64,000 nt of DNA from Pseudobutyrivibrio ruminis DSM 9787 (GTDB taxonomy: Bacteria > Bacillota > Clostridia > Lachnospirales > Lachnospiraceae). Position numbers and translations under genes: made by a program. Under the pieces are notes generated by a model. The model saw only the letters and a program-made list of their open reading frames with translations. It ran no database searches and was not told the origin of the DNA. Position 1 is the stretch's first letter, and each line of letters opens with the position of its first letter. The DNA lies in NCBI RefSeq assembly GCF_900218035.1, contig NZ_OBMR01000002.1, positions 1 through 64,000 on the forward strand, written 5' to 3'. Below, piece after piece: positions 55,137 through 64,000 of the stretch.

Positions 55137-56270
55137 ATGAAAAAACAATTAGTATCCGCATTGCTTGTTTTGACTATGTGCACATCATTGATTGCCTGCG
55201 GTAAAGATGAAGCAGACGATACAGCGGCTGATGATACAGCAAGCAATACAGTACAGGAGGTAGTTGAACCAGTTGATGATTCTGCTGCATTTTGGGAGCA
55301 GGTTTCTGAAGATGGAAAGGTTCGAAGCTACTTAACTGGAGATTGGGTTGATGCCGGATACGGCAGACAGCGCCCAGTTGCAGTCATGATTGAGAACACA
55401 AAGGCATGTTTACCACAGTATGGTATTGGTAATGCTGGCGTTATCTATGAATGCGTTGTTGAAGGTGGAATCACACGTATGATGGCTATCTTTGATGATT
55501 ATTCAGGATTAGACCAGATTGGTAATATCCGTAGTTCACGTCCTTATTACGTATATTTTGCAAGTGAGTATGATGCTATTTACATGCATGCAGGTGGTAA
55601 CCCAGCAGCATTTGAGCTTATTGATGACAAGAATCTTGTAGACAACATCAATGCTCTTACAGTAGAAGGTACAAAGGGTAAGGCAGCTGCTTTCAGAACA
55701 GGTAAGGGTGAGCATACACTTTATACAAATTCTGACGGTATTGCTAAGGGTATTGAAAAGCTTGGATATGACACAGAGCTTCCAGCAAACTATGAGCCTC
55801 ATTTCACATTCGCAGCTGATGGTAATGATCTTTCAAGCGGCGAGGATTGTCAGGCTATCCAGCTTTACTACTACACAAACAAGCCTTATTGGATTTACAA
55901 CGAGGATGATGGATTATACTACAGATATGAGTTCAATCAGAAGCAGGTTGACGCTATTACAGGCGAGCAGCTTACAGCTAAGAACATCATTATTCAGAAT
56001 GTAGAGTGGTGGACATATGAAGGATCTCAGTATCTTGGATACCTCCTTTCATACAACACAGGTACTGGTAAGTACATCTCTAACGGAAAGATGATTGATA
56101 TTGTTTGGTCAAAAGATGGTGATACAGATATCACACATTATTATGACTTAAACTCAGGTGAAGAAATTCAGCTTAATGTTGGTGTAACTTGGATTCAGGC
56201 ATGCCAGCGTGATTACACAGATGAAACTGTATATTATGCAGATAAATCAGAATTTAGTAAGGCAAATTAA
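55137..56270 (+). CDS. DUF3048 lipoprotein (YerB type)
   Basis: The 377-residue product has a lipoprotein signal peptide with lipobox LIAC, so Cys21 would be lipidated, then an acidic Thr-rich linker (about 22-45). The DUF3048 domain follows: RPVAVMIENTKACLPQYGI, GGITRMMAIFDDY, IRSSRPYYVYFASEYDAIYMHAGG. Homologues (YerB) are surface lipoproteins of unknown role. AAGGAG site upstream. Seven bases before a flippase gene. Confidence 0.93.
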   Translation: MKKQLVSALLVLTMCTSLIACGKDEADDTAADDTASNTVQEVVEPVDDSAAFWEQVSEDGKVRSYLTGDWVDAGYGRQRPVAVMIENTKACLPQYGIGNAGVIYECVVEGGITRMMAIFDDYSGLDQIGNIRSSRPYYVYFASEYDAIYMHAGGNPAAFELIDDKNLVDNINALTVEGTKGKAAAFRTGKGEHTLYTNSDGIAKGIEKLGYDTELPANYEPHFTFAADGNDLSSGEDCQAIQLYYYTNKPYWIYNEDDGLYYRYEFNQKQVDAITGEQLTAKNIIIQNVEWWTYEGSQYLGYLLSYNTGTGKYISNGKMIDIVWSKDGDTDITHYYDLNSGEEIQLNVGVTWIQACQRDYTDETVYYADKSEFSKAN

Positions 56271-56277
56271 TTAGTTT

Positions 56278-57960
56278 ATGAATGCTAAAAAAAGGCGTAG
56301 CGATACCGGTTTTTTAATGCAGGGATCAATTCTTGCTATGGCTTCAATTATCAGTCGTATTGTGGGACTTATTTATAGAGTCCCACTTACGGCTACTATT
56401 GGTAAGACAGGAAATGATTACTACGGTACCGCTTATGAAATTTACAACATAATATTACTTATATCTTCTTATAGCATACCTCTCGCGGTATCAAAGCTAG
56501 TTTCAGCGAGAATAGCCAAAGGGCACATTAAGGACGCAACTAAGGTTTTACATGGCGCCCTTCTTTTTGCGTTTATAAGTGGTGGTATTGCATCCATAGT
56601 TGTATTCTTTGGAGCAGAGTTCTTTACAGGCACTGTATTAAAGACCCCTCTTGCGGCTATTGCATTAAAGGTTTTAGCACCTACATTACTTGTAGTTGCT
56701 ATTCTTGGTGTATTTCGAGGCTTTTTCCAAGGCCTTGGTACAATGATTCCAAGTGCTATTTCTCAGATAGGAGAGCAGTTGGTTAACGCTGTTGTTTCTG
56801 TAGTGGCAGCAACTATACTATTTAGCTACGGAAAAAAGGTTGGCGGTGTTTTAGGCAATGTTTCAGATTATGCTGCTGCTTTTGGTGCGGCTGGTGGAAC
56901 ACTTGGAACATCTACAGGTGCTTTCTTTGCACTTTGTTTTATTCTGTTCATTTTCTTTGCATTCAAGAAAGTCCTTAAGAAAATGATTAAAAAGGATAGA
57001 CATAAGCACTTCGAAACCTATGGGGATATTTTCCCAGTTTTAATTATGACAATAATCCCAGTACTGCTTAGTACAACGGTTTACAATATAAGCTCTATAA
57101 TTGATCAGGGGATTTTCAAAAATCTTGCTTTGTTGCAGGGCTATGACGCAAAGGTTACCAGTGAATCATGGGGTGTGTTCACTGGTCAGTATAAGGTTCT
57201 TATAAATGTACCTTTAGCAATTGCATCATCAATGGCTGCATCTACAGTTCCTAGTTTGACTGCTGCTTTCAATTCAAATGATAAAGATGTAGTTAAAAGA
57301 CAGATTAATGCGGCTAATAGATTTGTTATGGTAATTGCCTTCCCATGTGCTGTAGGTCTAATGGTACTTGCTTCACCAATTATGCTTTTGTTATTCAATG
57401 ATGCTGAAAGCTCATCTGCATTAATGCTTATTATTGGTGGATGCTCAGTTGTTTTCTATTCCCTTTCAACTCTTTCTAATGGAATTCTTCAGGGAATTGA
57501 TAAAATGACTATTCCAGTAAAAAATGCGCTTATTGCACTTGTTGCTCATGTGGCACTTTTGTTTGTATTGATGGAAGTATTTAAATTACACATCTATGCT
57601 GTAATCATTGCTAATGCTTTTTATGCACTTATGATGTGCTTCCTTAATCAATCTGCAGTACTTAGATTCTCTGGAGCAAGGATTGATATTAAAAAGGTTG
57701 TACTTGCGCCACTTGAAGCATCAGCACTTATGGGACTAGTTGTTTATCTCATTTATCATATGCTTGATGCCATTTTGGTTATTGGCATGTCAGAAAAGGT
57801 AGCAAACCTTTTTGCATGTGTTATTTCTATAGTTGTTGGAGCGGTAGTCTACTTTGTAGCTATGCTTCTCTTTAAAGGTATAGATGAGGAAACACTATTA
57901 AAATTCCCAGGTGGAACAAGACTTTGTCAGATAGCATATAATTTACATTTGTTGAGGTAG
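56278..57960 (+). CDS. MATE/MVF-family lipid flippase, SpoVB-like
   Basis: The 560-residue product has about 14 TM helices and the N-terminal pattern LMQGSILAMASIISRIVGLIYR of polysaccharide-biosynthesis flippases. It belongs to the SpoVB/MurJ/Wzx group that turn over lipid-linked cell-wall or polysaccharide precursors; a lipid II or exopolysaccharide role cannot be told apart from sequence. No ribosome site is clear, but it starts 8 bases after the DUF3048 gene. Confidence 0.88.
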   Translation: MNAKKRRSDTGFLMQGSILAMASIISRIVGLIYRVPLTATIGKTGNDYYGTAYEIYNIILLISSYSIPLAVSKLVSARIAKGHIKDATKVLHGALLFAFISGGIASIVVFFGAEFFTGTVLKTPLAAIALKVLAPTLLVVAILGVFRGFFQGLGTMIPSAISQIGEQLVNAVVSVVAATILFSYGKKVGGVLGNVSDYAAAFGAAGGTLGTSTGAFFALCFILFIFFAFKKVLKKMIKKDRHKHFETYGDIFPVLIMTIIPVLLSTTVYNISSIIDQGIFKNLALLQGYDAKVTSESWGVFTGQYKVLINVPLAIASSMAASTVPSLTAAFNSNDKDVVKRQINAANRFVMVIAFPCAVGLMVLASPIMLLLFNDAESSSALMLIIGGCSVVFYSLSTLSNGILQGIDKMTIPVKNALIALVAHVALLFVLMEVFKLHIYAVIIANAFYALMMCFLNQSAVLRFSGARIDIKKVVLAPLEASALMGLVVYLIYHMLDAILVIGMSEKVANLFACVISIVVGAVVYFVAMLLFKGIDEETLLKFPGGTRLCQIAYNLHLLR

Positions 57961-57964
57961 TTTT

Positions 57965-59179
57965 ATGAATACAGATGAAAAGGTATATGATGTTTGTATA
58001 ATAGGTGCCGGATTTTCAGGACTTGTTCTCGCAATCAAACTTGCGAGAGCAGGTCTTTTGGTCTGTTTAGTGGAATTAAATCGTATGGTTGGCAGAAGAA
58101 TTTTATCTACTGGCAATGGTCGATGTAACTTCACAAACAGTAGAATGGGGGCTCAATATTATTACAGCAATCACAGCCTTGATTTTATTTCAGATAATCA
58201 TAATGATTTACGCCAATTTCTTAATGAATTAGGGGTATACGACAAGGATTTGGATGGATATTATTATCCAATTACACATCAAGCTAAGACAGTTAGAGAA
58301 GCACTTGAAAATGAAATTAGTTTTCTTGGAATCGATGTTCTTCTTGATAATAGAGTTACAGAAGTTTCAAAAGCAGATTTATTTAAAGTTACTACCACTA
58401 GAACTATCGTAAATGCGAAGAAGGTTTGCGTTGCTTCAGGTGGGCTTGCGGCTGCAACTCTTGGTTCTTCTAAAATCGGTTATAAAATAGCACAAAGCTT
58501 TAAAATGAAAACAACCAAGCTTTCGCCATCCCTTGTTGGTGTTAAATCTTCTAGCCAGTGCTTAAAAGAATTAGCAGGAGTTAGAGCGACGGGAGTAGTT
58601 TCATACAAGGATTACAGTTGTGAGGGTGAAATCCAATTCAATAAAGATAGCGTATCAGGATATCCTATCATGTGCATTAGTCGTTTTATCGGCTTTGATG
58701 AGTTGGATAAAAAGCTATCGGATATACGAATTGATTTTATTCCTTATCTTTCAGCAGAACAATTGAAGGATGAGCTAACTAAAAGATTTAATCGTAATCC
58801 CAAAGCCACAATTTTGACTGCACTAGTAGGGCTTTGTAATGAAAAAGCTATTGAGCAGGTGGTTAGTTATTCTCGAATTTATGGTGACACCACTGTTGAC
58901 CGATTAGATGAAGAGGATGTAGATAATCTTGGTTACTATTTCAAGAATTTTTCTGTTCCTGTAGACGGGACAAAGGGATTCGACAGTGCTCAAGTTACGG
59001 CTGGAGGTGTTGATTTATCAGAAATCGATACTTCTTCAATGGAATCACTAAAGTGTAAAGGTTTGTATTTTACAGGTGAAGTGTTGGACGTAGATGGAAT
59101 ATGCGGAGGCTACAATCTCAACTGGGCATATACATCTGCTGATATTGCATCTAAATCGATTATAAAGGAATTACAATGA
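57965..59179 (+). CDS. NAD(P)/FAD-dependent oxidoreductase, HI0933 (YhiN) family
   Basis: The 404-residue product has a dinucleotide-binding GAGFSGLVLAIKLARAG near the start, RRILSTGNGRCNFTN, typical of HI0933-family flavoproteins, and a C-terminal TAGGVDLSEID and GGYNLNWAYTSA. No substrate is known for this family. Overlaps the next FAD gene by 4 bases. Confidence 0.92.
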   Translation: MNTDEKVYDVCIIGAGFSGLVLAIKLARAGLLVCLVELNRMVGRRILSTGNGRCNFTNSRMGAQYYYSNHSLDFISDNHNDLRQFLNELGVYDKDLDGYYYPITHQAKTVREALENEISFLGIDVLLDNRVTEVSKADLFKVTTTRTIVNAKKVCVASGGLAAATLGSSKIGYKIAQSFKMKTTKLSPSLVGVKSSSQCLKELAGVRATGVVSYKDYSCEGEIQFNKDSVSGYPIMCISRFIGFDELDKKLSDIRIDFIPYLSAEQLKDELTKRFNRNPKATILTALVGLCNEKAIEQVVSYSRIYGDTTVDRLDEEDVDNLGYYFKNFSVPVDGTKGFDSAQVTAGGVDLSEIDTSSMESLKCKGLYFTGEVLDVDGICGGYNLNWAYTSADIASKSIIKELQ

Positions 59180-60762
59180 TTAGAATTGATCAAGTTAAGG
59201 TAGAGGTATCAGGACAAGAAGCTGATTTAAAACAGGTAATTGCAAAGAAGTTAAAAGTCAGCGAAGGTGAAATCAAGTCTTTAGAGATTTTAAAGAAGTC
59301 TGTAGATGCCAGAAAAAAGCCAATTATTTACTTCGTATATTCGATAATTGTTCAATTATCAAATGATAATGAAAAGAGAATATTGGCTAAATTAAAAAAA
59401 GATAACAATATAAATAGCTATGTTCCTAAAGCTTACTATATGCCAAAAGCATCAGATTGGACTGGCGATAGACCTATTGTAATTGGTGCTGGACCTGCTG
59501 GATTATTTGCAGCATATATTCTTGCTTTAAACAATCTTAATCCTATAGTTTTTGAAAGAGGAAAAAAGGTTGATGAAAGAACTGCTGATGTTTTGAAATT
59601 CTGGGAGACTGGAATTCTTGATACCACATCTAATGTACAGTTTGGCGAGGGCGGTGCTGGTACATTTTCTGATGGTAAGCTAAACACCCTTGTAAATGAC
59701 AAATTTGGACGTAACAAATTCGTTCTGGATACATTTGTGAAATTTGGTGCTAACAGTAATATTTTATATGATTACAAGCCTCATATCGGCACTGATGTTT
59801 TAAAGAATGTTATTGCCAACATGAGAGATGAAATAATCAGACTTGGCGGTGAGTTTTACTTTGGTACAGCTGTCGATGAATTTATTATTGAAAATGAGAA
59901 AATCATTGGTGTAAAAGCTGGTGATAAAACCTACAAATCAAGCCATGTGATTCTTGCAGTAGGACATAGTGCAAGAGATACATTCAAAATTCTTCACGAA
60001 TCTGGCGTTTATATGGAGGCAAAGGATTTTGCTGTTGGATTTAGAATCGAGCATCCTCAGGAGATGATTTCTCGCAGTATGTATGCAGATGGCTACAAAA
60101 ACCTTGAGCCTGCTCCATACAAGCTTGCTACTAATCTTGATAATGGTCGTGGCGTTTATTCATTTTGTATGTGTCCAGGTGGTTTTGTAGTTAATTCTTC
60201 ATCTGAGGAAAACAGACTTGTTGTTAATGGAATGAGCTACTCCAAACGTGATAGCAGAAATGCCAACAGCGCCATAGTCGTATCAGTTGGTGGGCGAGAG
60301 TTTGATAAAACAAATCCTCTTGCAGGCGTAGAATATCAGCGCGCCCTTGAAGAAAAAGCATTTAGCTTGTGTAATGGAAAAATTCCACAGCAGTTGCTTG
60401 GAGATTTTAAACTAAAGAAATTGTCTTCTAGCTATGGTGATTTTTCTTCTGAAACAAAGGGGCAGACATCATTTGGATTGCTATCTGATATATTTTCTCA
60501 GGAAATATACCAGTCTGTTATTGACGGCATAGGTGTTTTTGGGACTAAAATAAAAGGGTTCGATAGAGATGATGCGATTTTCTCTGGTGTTGAAAGTAGA
60601 ACTTCTTCTCCAGTAAGAATTAGTCGTGATGAATTCTATCAGGCTAACATAAAAGGTCTATATCCTTGCGGAGAGGGTGCAGGCTATGCAGGCGGTATAA
60701 CATCTGCTGCAATGGACGGAATGAAAGTTGCAGAGGCTGTTATATCAAACATGAATTTATAA
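59176..60762 (+). CDS. FAD-dependent dehydrogenase of COG2509 type
   Basis: The 528-residue product has an N-terminal alpha/beta domain (about 1-90; KVSEGEIKSLEILKKSVDARKK), then the FAD site VIGAGPAGLFAAYIL and GEGGAGTFSDGKLNT, and the C-terminal PCGEGAGYAGGI. Family function unknown. ATGA overlap with the HI0933 gene suggests the two flavoproteins work together or are co-regulated. mutS follows after 18 bases. Confidence 0.92.
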   Translation: MIRIDQVKVEVSGQEADLKQVIAKKLKVSEGEIKSLEILKKSVDARKKPIIYFVYSIIVQLSNDNEKRILAKLKKDNNINSYVPKAYYMPKASDWTGDRPIVIGAGPAGLFAAYILALNNLNPIVFERGKKVDERTADVLKFWETGILDTTSNVQFGEGGAGTFSDGKLNTLVNDKFGRNKFVLDTFVKFGANSNILYDYKPHIGTDVLKNVIANMRDEIIRLGGEFYFGTAVDEFIIENEKIIGVKAGDKTYKSSHVILAVGHSARDTFKILHESGVYMEAKDFAVGFRIEHPQEMISRSMYADGYKNLEPAPYKLATNLDNGRGVYSFCMCPGGFVVNSSSEENRLVVNGMSYSKRDSRNANSAIVVSVGGREFDKTNPLAGVEYQRALEEKAFSLCNGKIPQQLLGDFKLKKLSSSYGDFSSETKGQTSFGLLSDIFSQEIYQSVIDGIGVFGTKIKGFDRDDAIFSGVESRTSSPVRISRDEFYQANIKGLYPCGEGAGYAGGITSAAMDGMKVAEAVISNMNL

Positions 60763-60780
60763 GAATAGGTGGGATAATAA

Positions 60781-63390
60781 TTGGCTGAATACACTCCAAT
60801 GATGCAGGAGTATCTTAAAACAAAAGCGGAATATGAAGATTGTATCTTGTTTTACCGTCTAGGTGATTTTTATGAGATGTTTTTTGAAGACGCAAAGACT
60901 GCATCTAGAGAACTTGAATTAACACTTACAGGAAAGTCTTGCGGAGCAGAAGAACGTGCACCTATGTGCGGCGTTCCTTTCCATGCTGCAGACACATATA
61001 TTAATCGCTTGGTTGCAAAGGGCTACAAAGTTGCTATTTGTGAGCAGGTGGAGGACCCAAAAGAAGCAAAGGGGCTTGTTAAAAGAGAAGTAATTAGAGT
61101 TGTTACTCCTGGTACAAACATTGATCAGCTTGCACTAGAAGAAGGAAGCAATAATTACATCATGTCCTTATATTATACAAAGGGTGTGATTGGAATTGCT
61201 TGTTGTGATGTTTCTACTGCTGATTTCTATTTGACTGAAGTTAACGAAACTAGAAAGCTTACAGATGAGCTTTACAGATTCACTCCAGCTGAAATAATCT
61301 ACAGCAAATCAATCTATGAATCAGGAATTGATATTACTGATTACGCGGACAAATTAAATATCGCTCTTACTCAGCTTGATGAATCTTACTTTGATGATAC
61401 TTTAAGCACACGTGAGCTTTTGAATCATTTTAAAGCTCATTCCTTAGAGGGATTGGGCTTGATAGATTTTACTGTTGGAAAGGTATCTGCGGGTTCATTA
61501 TTACTTTACTTAAAAGAGACACAGAAATCAGAGCTTACACATTTAACACATATCACTCCATATACAGATGGCAAGTTCATGCTGATTGACAGCTCTACTC
61601 GCAGAAATCTTGAATTGACTGAGACAATGCGAGATAAGCAAAAGCGTGGTTCACTTCTTTGGGTTTTGGATAAAACTAAAACTGCCATGGGTGCAAGACA
61701 GCTTAAGAGCTTTATTGAACAGCCGCTTGTATCGGTAGATGAAATCATTAAAAGACAGGATGCTATCGAAGATATTAATGGCTCTTTAATTGACAGAGAA
61801 GAGCTCAGAGAATATCTTTCATCAGTTTATGATTTAGAGCGTCTTATTACTAAAATCACATATCAATCAGCTAACCCAAGAGATTTGATAGCATTTAAGC
61901 AATCTATAGGCATGCTTGCTCCAATCAAAACATTGCTTGACGGCTTCCATTCACATCTAATCAGGGATTTGAATGCAAGTATCGATGATCTTAAGGATTT
62001 ATATGTGCTCATTGATAATGCCATTGCAGAGGAGCCTCCAATCAGCTCACGTGATGGCGATATTATTAAGACTGGATACAACGAAGAAATAGACAGACTT
62101 CGTTCTGCTAAGATAGATGGCAAGCAGTGGCTTGCTGAGCTTGAAGCAAAAGAGCGTGATAAGACTGGAATTAAAAATCTAAAGATAAAGTTCAACAAGG
62201 TTTTTGGATTTTATCTTGAGGTTACAAATTCATATAAGGATTTAGTTCCTGATTATTACGTAAGAAAGCAGACTCTTACAAATGCTGAGCGATATTACAC
62301 ACCAGAGCTAAAAGAGCTGGAAGATAGCATTTTAGGAGCTGAGGATAGATTAAATACTATCGAGTATGAGTTCTTCAAAGCAGTCAGAGATACAATTGCT
62401 GGCGAGGTAGATAGAATTCAAATTAGTGCAAAGGCAATCGCAACACTTGATGCAATTATTTCACTTGCTGTTGTTGCTGAAAAGAATCACTATGCGAGAC
62501 CGGTAATCAATAATCGTGGAGTATTAGATATCAAGGAAGGGCGTCATCCTGTTGTTGAGCAGATGATAAATGCCGACCAGTTCATATCTAACGATTGTTA
62601 TTTGGATCAGGATTCCAACACCATCGCAATTATTACAGGCCCTAATATGGCTGGTAAATCTACATACATGAGACAGGTTGCACTTATTGTGCTTATGGCT
62701 CAAATCGGTAGCTTCGTTCCAGCTACTAGCGCAACAATTGGTGTTGTAGATAGAATCTTTACCAGAGTAGGTGCATCAGATGATTTATCAACTGGTCAGT
62801 CTACATTCATGGTAGAGATGAATGAAGTAGCTAATATTTTGCATAATGCTACTAGCAAATCACTTTTAATTCTTGATGAGATAGGCCGTGGAACTTCCAC
62901 ATATGATGGACTTTCGATTGCATGGTCTGTTGTTGAACATGTGGCTTACAATATTGGTGCAAAAACTTTATTTGCAACACATTATCATGAGCTTACAGAA
63001 CTGGAAGGTCAGATAAAAGGAGTACATAATTATTGCATCGCAGTACAGGAAATGGGAGAGGATATTATATTCCTTAGAAAAATCATTTCTGGTGGCGCAG
63101 ATCAAAGTTACGGTATACAGGTAGCCAGACTGGCAGGCTTACCTGAGGAGGTGCTTTCAAGGGCACGTACAATCGTAGATTCTTTAAATGAAAATGATAT
63201 TGCTGCAGTTTCGGATAAGATTGCTCTGCAGGAAAAATTCGAAGAAAAGCTCAAAGAAGCTACAGGATTAGAGATTTCTGAATCTGAGGCACAGATAATT
63301 ACAGAGCTAAAGAATCTTGATGTTACAAAGATAACTCCCCTTGAAGCTATGAACATATTGTTTGAGTATCACAATAAGGTGAAAGAATAA
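60781..63390 (+). CDS. mutS: DNA mismatch repair protein MutS
   Basis: Finds mismatches and starts repair with MutL. The 869-residue product has the mismatch-binding YRLGDFYEMFFEDA with the Phe-x-Glu wedge (FYE), the connector and lever domains, and the ATPase with Walker A GPNMAGKST (620-628), ST-rich GQSTFMVEMNE, DEIGRGTSTYDG and ATHYHEL. TTG start with AGGTGGG upstream. TAATG overlap with mutL. Confidence 0.98.
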   Translation: MAEYTPMMQEYLKTKAEYEDCILFYRLGDFYEMFFEDAKTASRELELTLTGKSCGAEERAPMCGVPFHAADTYINRLVAKGYKVAICEQVEDPKEAKGLVKREVIRVVTPGTNIDQLALEEGSNNYIMSLYYTKGVIGIACCDVSTADFYLTEVNETRKLTDELYRFTPAEIIYSKSIYESGIDITDYADKLNIALTQLDESYFDDTLSTRELLNHFKAHSLEGLGLIDFTVGKVSAGSLLLYLKETQKSELTHLTHITPYTDGKFMLIDSSTRRNLELTETMRDKQKRGSLLWVLDKTKTAMGARQLKSFIEQPLVSVDEIIKRQDAIEDINGSLIDREELREYLSSVYDLERLITKITYQSANPRDLIAFKQSIGMLAPIKTLLDGFHSHLIRDLNASIDDLKDLYVLIDNAIAEEPPISSRDGDIIKTGYNEEIDRLRSAKIDGKQWLAELEAKERDKTGIKNLKIKFNKVFGFYLEVTNSYKDLVPDYYVRKQTLTNAERYYTPELKELEDSILGAEDRLNTIEYEFFKAVRDTIAGEVDRIQISAKAIATLDAIISLAVVAEKNHYARPVINNRGVLDIKEGRHPVVEQMINADQFISNDCYLDQDSNTIAIITGPNMAGKSTYMRQVALIVLMAQIGSFVPATSATIGVVDRIFTRVGASDDLSTGQSTFMVEMNEVANILHNATSKSLLILDEIGRGTSTYDGLSIAWSVVEHVAYNIGAKTLFATHYHELTELEGQIKGVHNYCIAVQEMGEDIIFLRKIISGGADQSYGIQVARLAGLPEEVLSRARTIVDSLNENDIAAVSDKIALQEKFEEKLKEATGLEISESEAQIITELKNLDVTKITPLEAMNILFEYHNKVKE

Positions 63391-64000
63391 TGGGAAAAAT
63401 TAATTTACTTAGCCAGGAAACTATTGACAAAATCGCAGCAGGAGAGGTTGTTGAAAGACCTGCTTCTGTTGCAAAAGAGCTTATTGAAAACAGTATTGAT
63501 GCTGGAGCCACTGCTATTTCTGTTGAGATAAAGGGCGGAGGAATTGAATATCTTCGTATAACCGATAATGGTTCTGGAATTGATAAGGATCAAATCCAAA
63601 TCGCATTTTTGCGTCATTCAACCAGCAAAATCGAAAACGCTGCTGATTTAGCTAATGTTAGATCATTGGGATTTAGAGGAGAGGCTTTATCCAGCATTTC
63701 TGCTGTAGCTAAAGTCGAGCTTATTACAAAAACTAAGGACTCTCTACTTGGTGCATCCTACATTATCGAAGGCGCAAAGGAAGTATCTCTTACAGATATT
63801 GGAGCACCTAATGGCACTACCTTTATTATCAGACAGCTGTTCTTTAACACACCAGCTAGAAAGAAGTTTTTAAAGTCTGAAAGCACTGAGGGAAGCTTTG
63901 TATTTGATGTTGTTGAGCATTTGGCTTTATCCCATCCAGAGATTTCATTTAAGTTCTTACTTAACGGCAAAGAAAAGCTTATGACTTCAGGTAATGGTGT
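63390..64000 (+). CDS. mutL: DNA mismatch repair protein MutL, 5' part
   Basis: Only the first 203 codons are in the window. They show the GHKL ATPase: INLLSQETIDKIAAGEVVERP, ELIENSIDAGA, ITDNGSGI, RHSTSKI, SLGFRGEALSSISAV and FFNTPARKKF. MutL couples MutS to downstream nicking or helicase steps. ATG overlaps the mutS stop (TAATG). No frameshift is seen up to the edge. Confidence 0.98.
   Translation, partial: MGKINLLSQETIDKIAAGEVVERPASVAKELIENSIDAGATAISVEIKGGGIEYLRITDNGSGIDKDQIQIAFLRHSTSKIENAADLANVRSLGFRGEALSSISAVAKVELITKTKDSLLGASYIIEGAKEVSLTDIGAPNGTTFIIRQLFFNTPARKKFLKSESTEGSFVFDVVEHLALSHPEISFKFLLNGKEKLMTSGNG

Overview
The window reads as chromosomal DNA of a motile, anaerobic, low-GC Firmicute of the Lachnospiraceae type (Butyrivibrio, Pseudobutyrivibrio or Roseburia relatives). 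The signs are AT-rich DNA with strong AGGAGG-type ribosome binding sites, frequent TTG/GTG starts, TAATG/ATGA translational coupling, an anaerobic class III ribonucleotide reductase, CIRCE-controlled groESL, a Rex repressor, formate-THF ligase, and clostridial gene orders such as rnhB-ylqG-ylqH-yraN, DUF512-der and phoH-(pgpH)-ybeY. The genus is inference. All complete genes recognised are on the + strand; the only minus-strand gene is a cut-off IS transposase at the left edge.

Layout. 1-5.3 kb is the only accessory-looking part: the end of an IS3-type element, a membrane-anchored HExxH metallopeptidase, a membrane-anchored acylphosphatase and an ABC/FtsX transporter. 5.3-10 kb holds rimM-trmD-rplS, two different signal peptidases I, rbgA and rnhB. 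10-19.6 kb runs from an orphan FliK-like/FlhB-like pair through yraN, a PDZ/radical-SAM DUF512 protein, der, plsY and gpsA to a DUF2207 membrane protein with a Cys-Gly tail, overlapped by a radical SAM/SPASM gene. 19.6-22.8 kb is deoxynucleotide metabolism (nrdD, nrdG, dut) behind NrdR-like boxes. 22.9-30.3 kb has topoisomerase IV parE-parC and several phosphatase, protease, membrane and hydrolase genes. 30.3-32.7 kb is groESL followed by a structured noncoding region. 32.7-45 kb holds degV-purA, rpsO-pnp with elaborate leaders, an ABC-F protein, rex, a CBS protein, yebC and glgA. 45-64 kb holds ftsK, fhs, rlmH, pdp, phoH, a degenerate PgpH, ybeY, a DUF3048 lipoprotein, a lipid flippase, two FAD proteins and mutS-mutL (mutL cut by the right edge).

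Most genes are housekeeping: translation and ribosome maturation, DNA topology and repair, cell envelope and nucleotide supply. The most novel-looking items are (1) the DUF2207 protein whose C-terminus has five Cys in a CX3CX2CX3CX2C pattern and whose last codons carry the start signal of a radical SAM/SPASM enzyme, suggesting tail modification; (2) a compact three-way-junction RNA candidate between groEL and degV, with neighbouring copies of a short repeat; (3) a truncated PgpH homologue that has lost its catalytic His-Asp; and (4) cis-acting leaders and operators, namely a 68-nt pnp leader hairpin, a second inverted repeat on the groE promoter, NrdR-like and Rex-like boxes, and a possibly leaderless rlmH.
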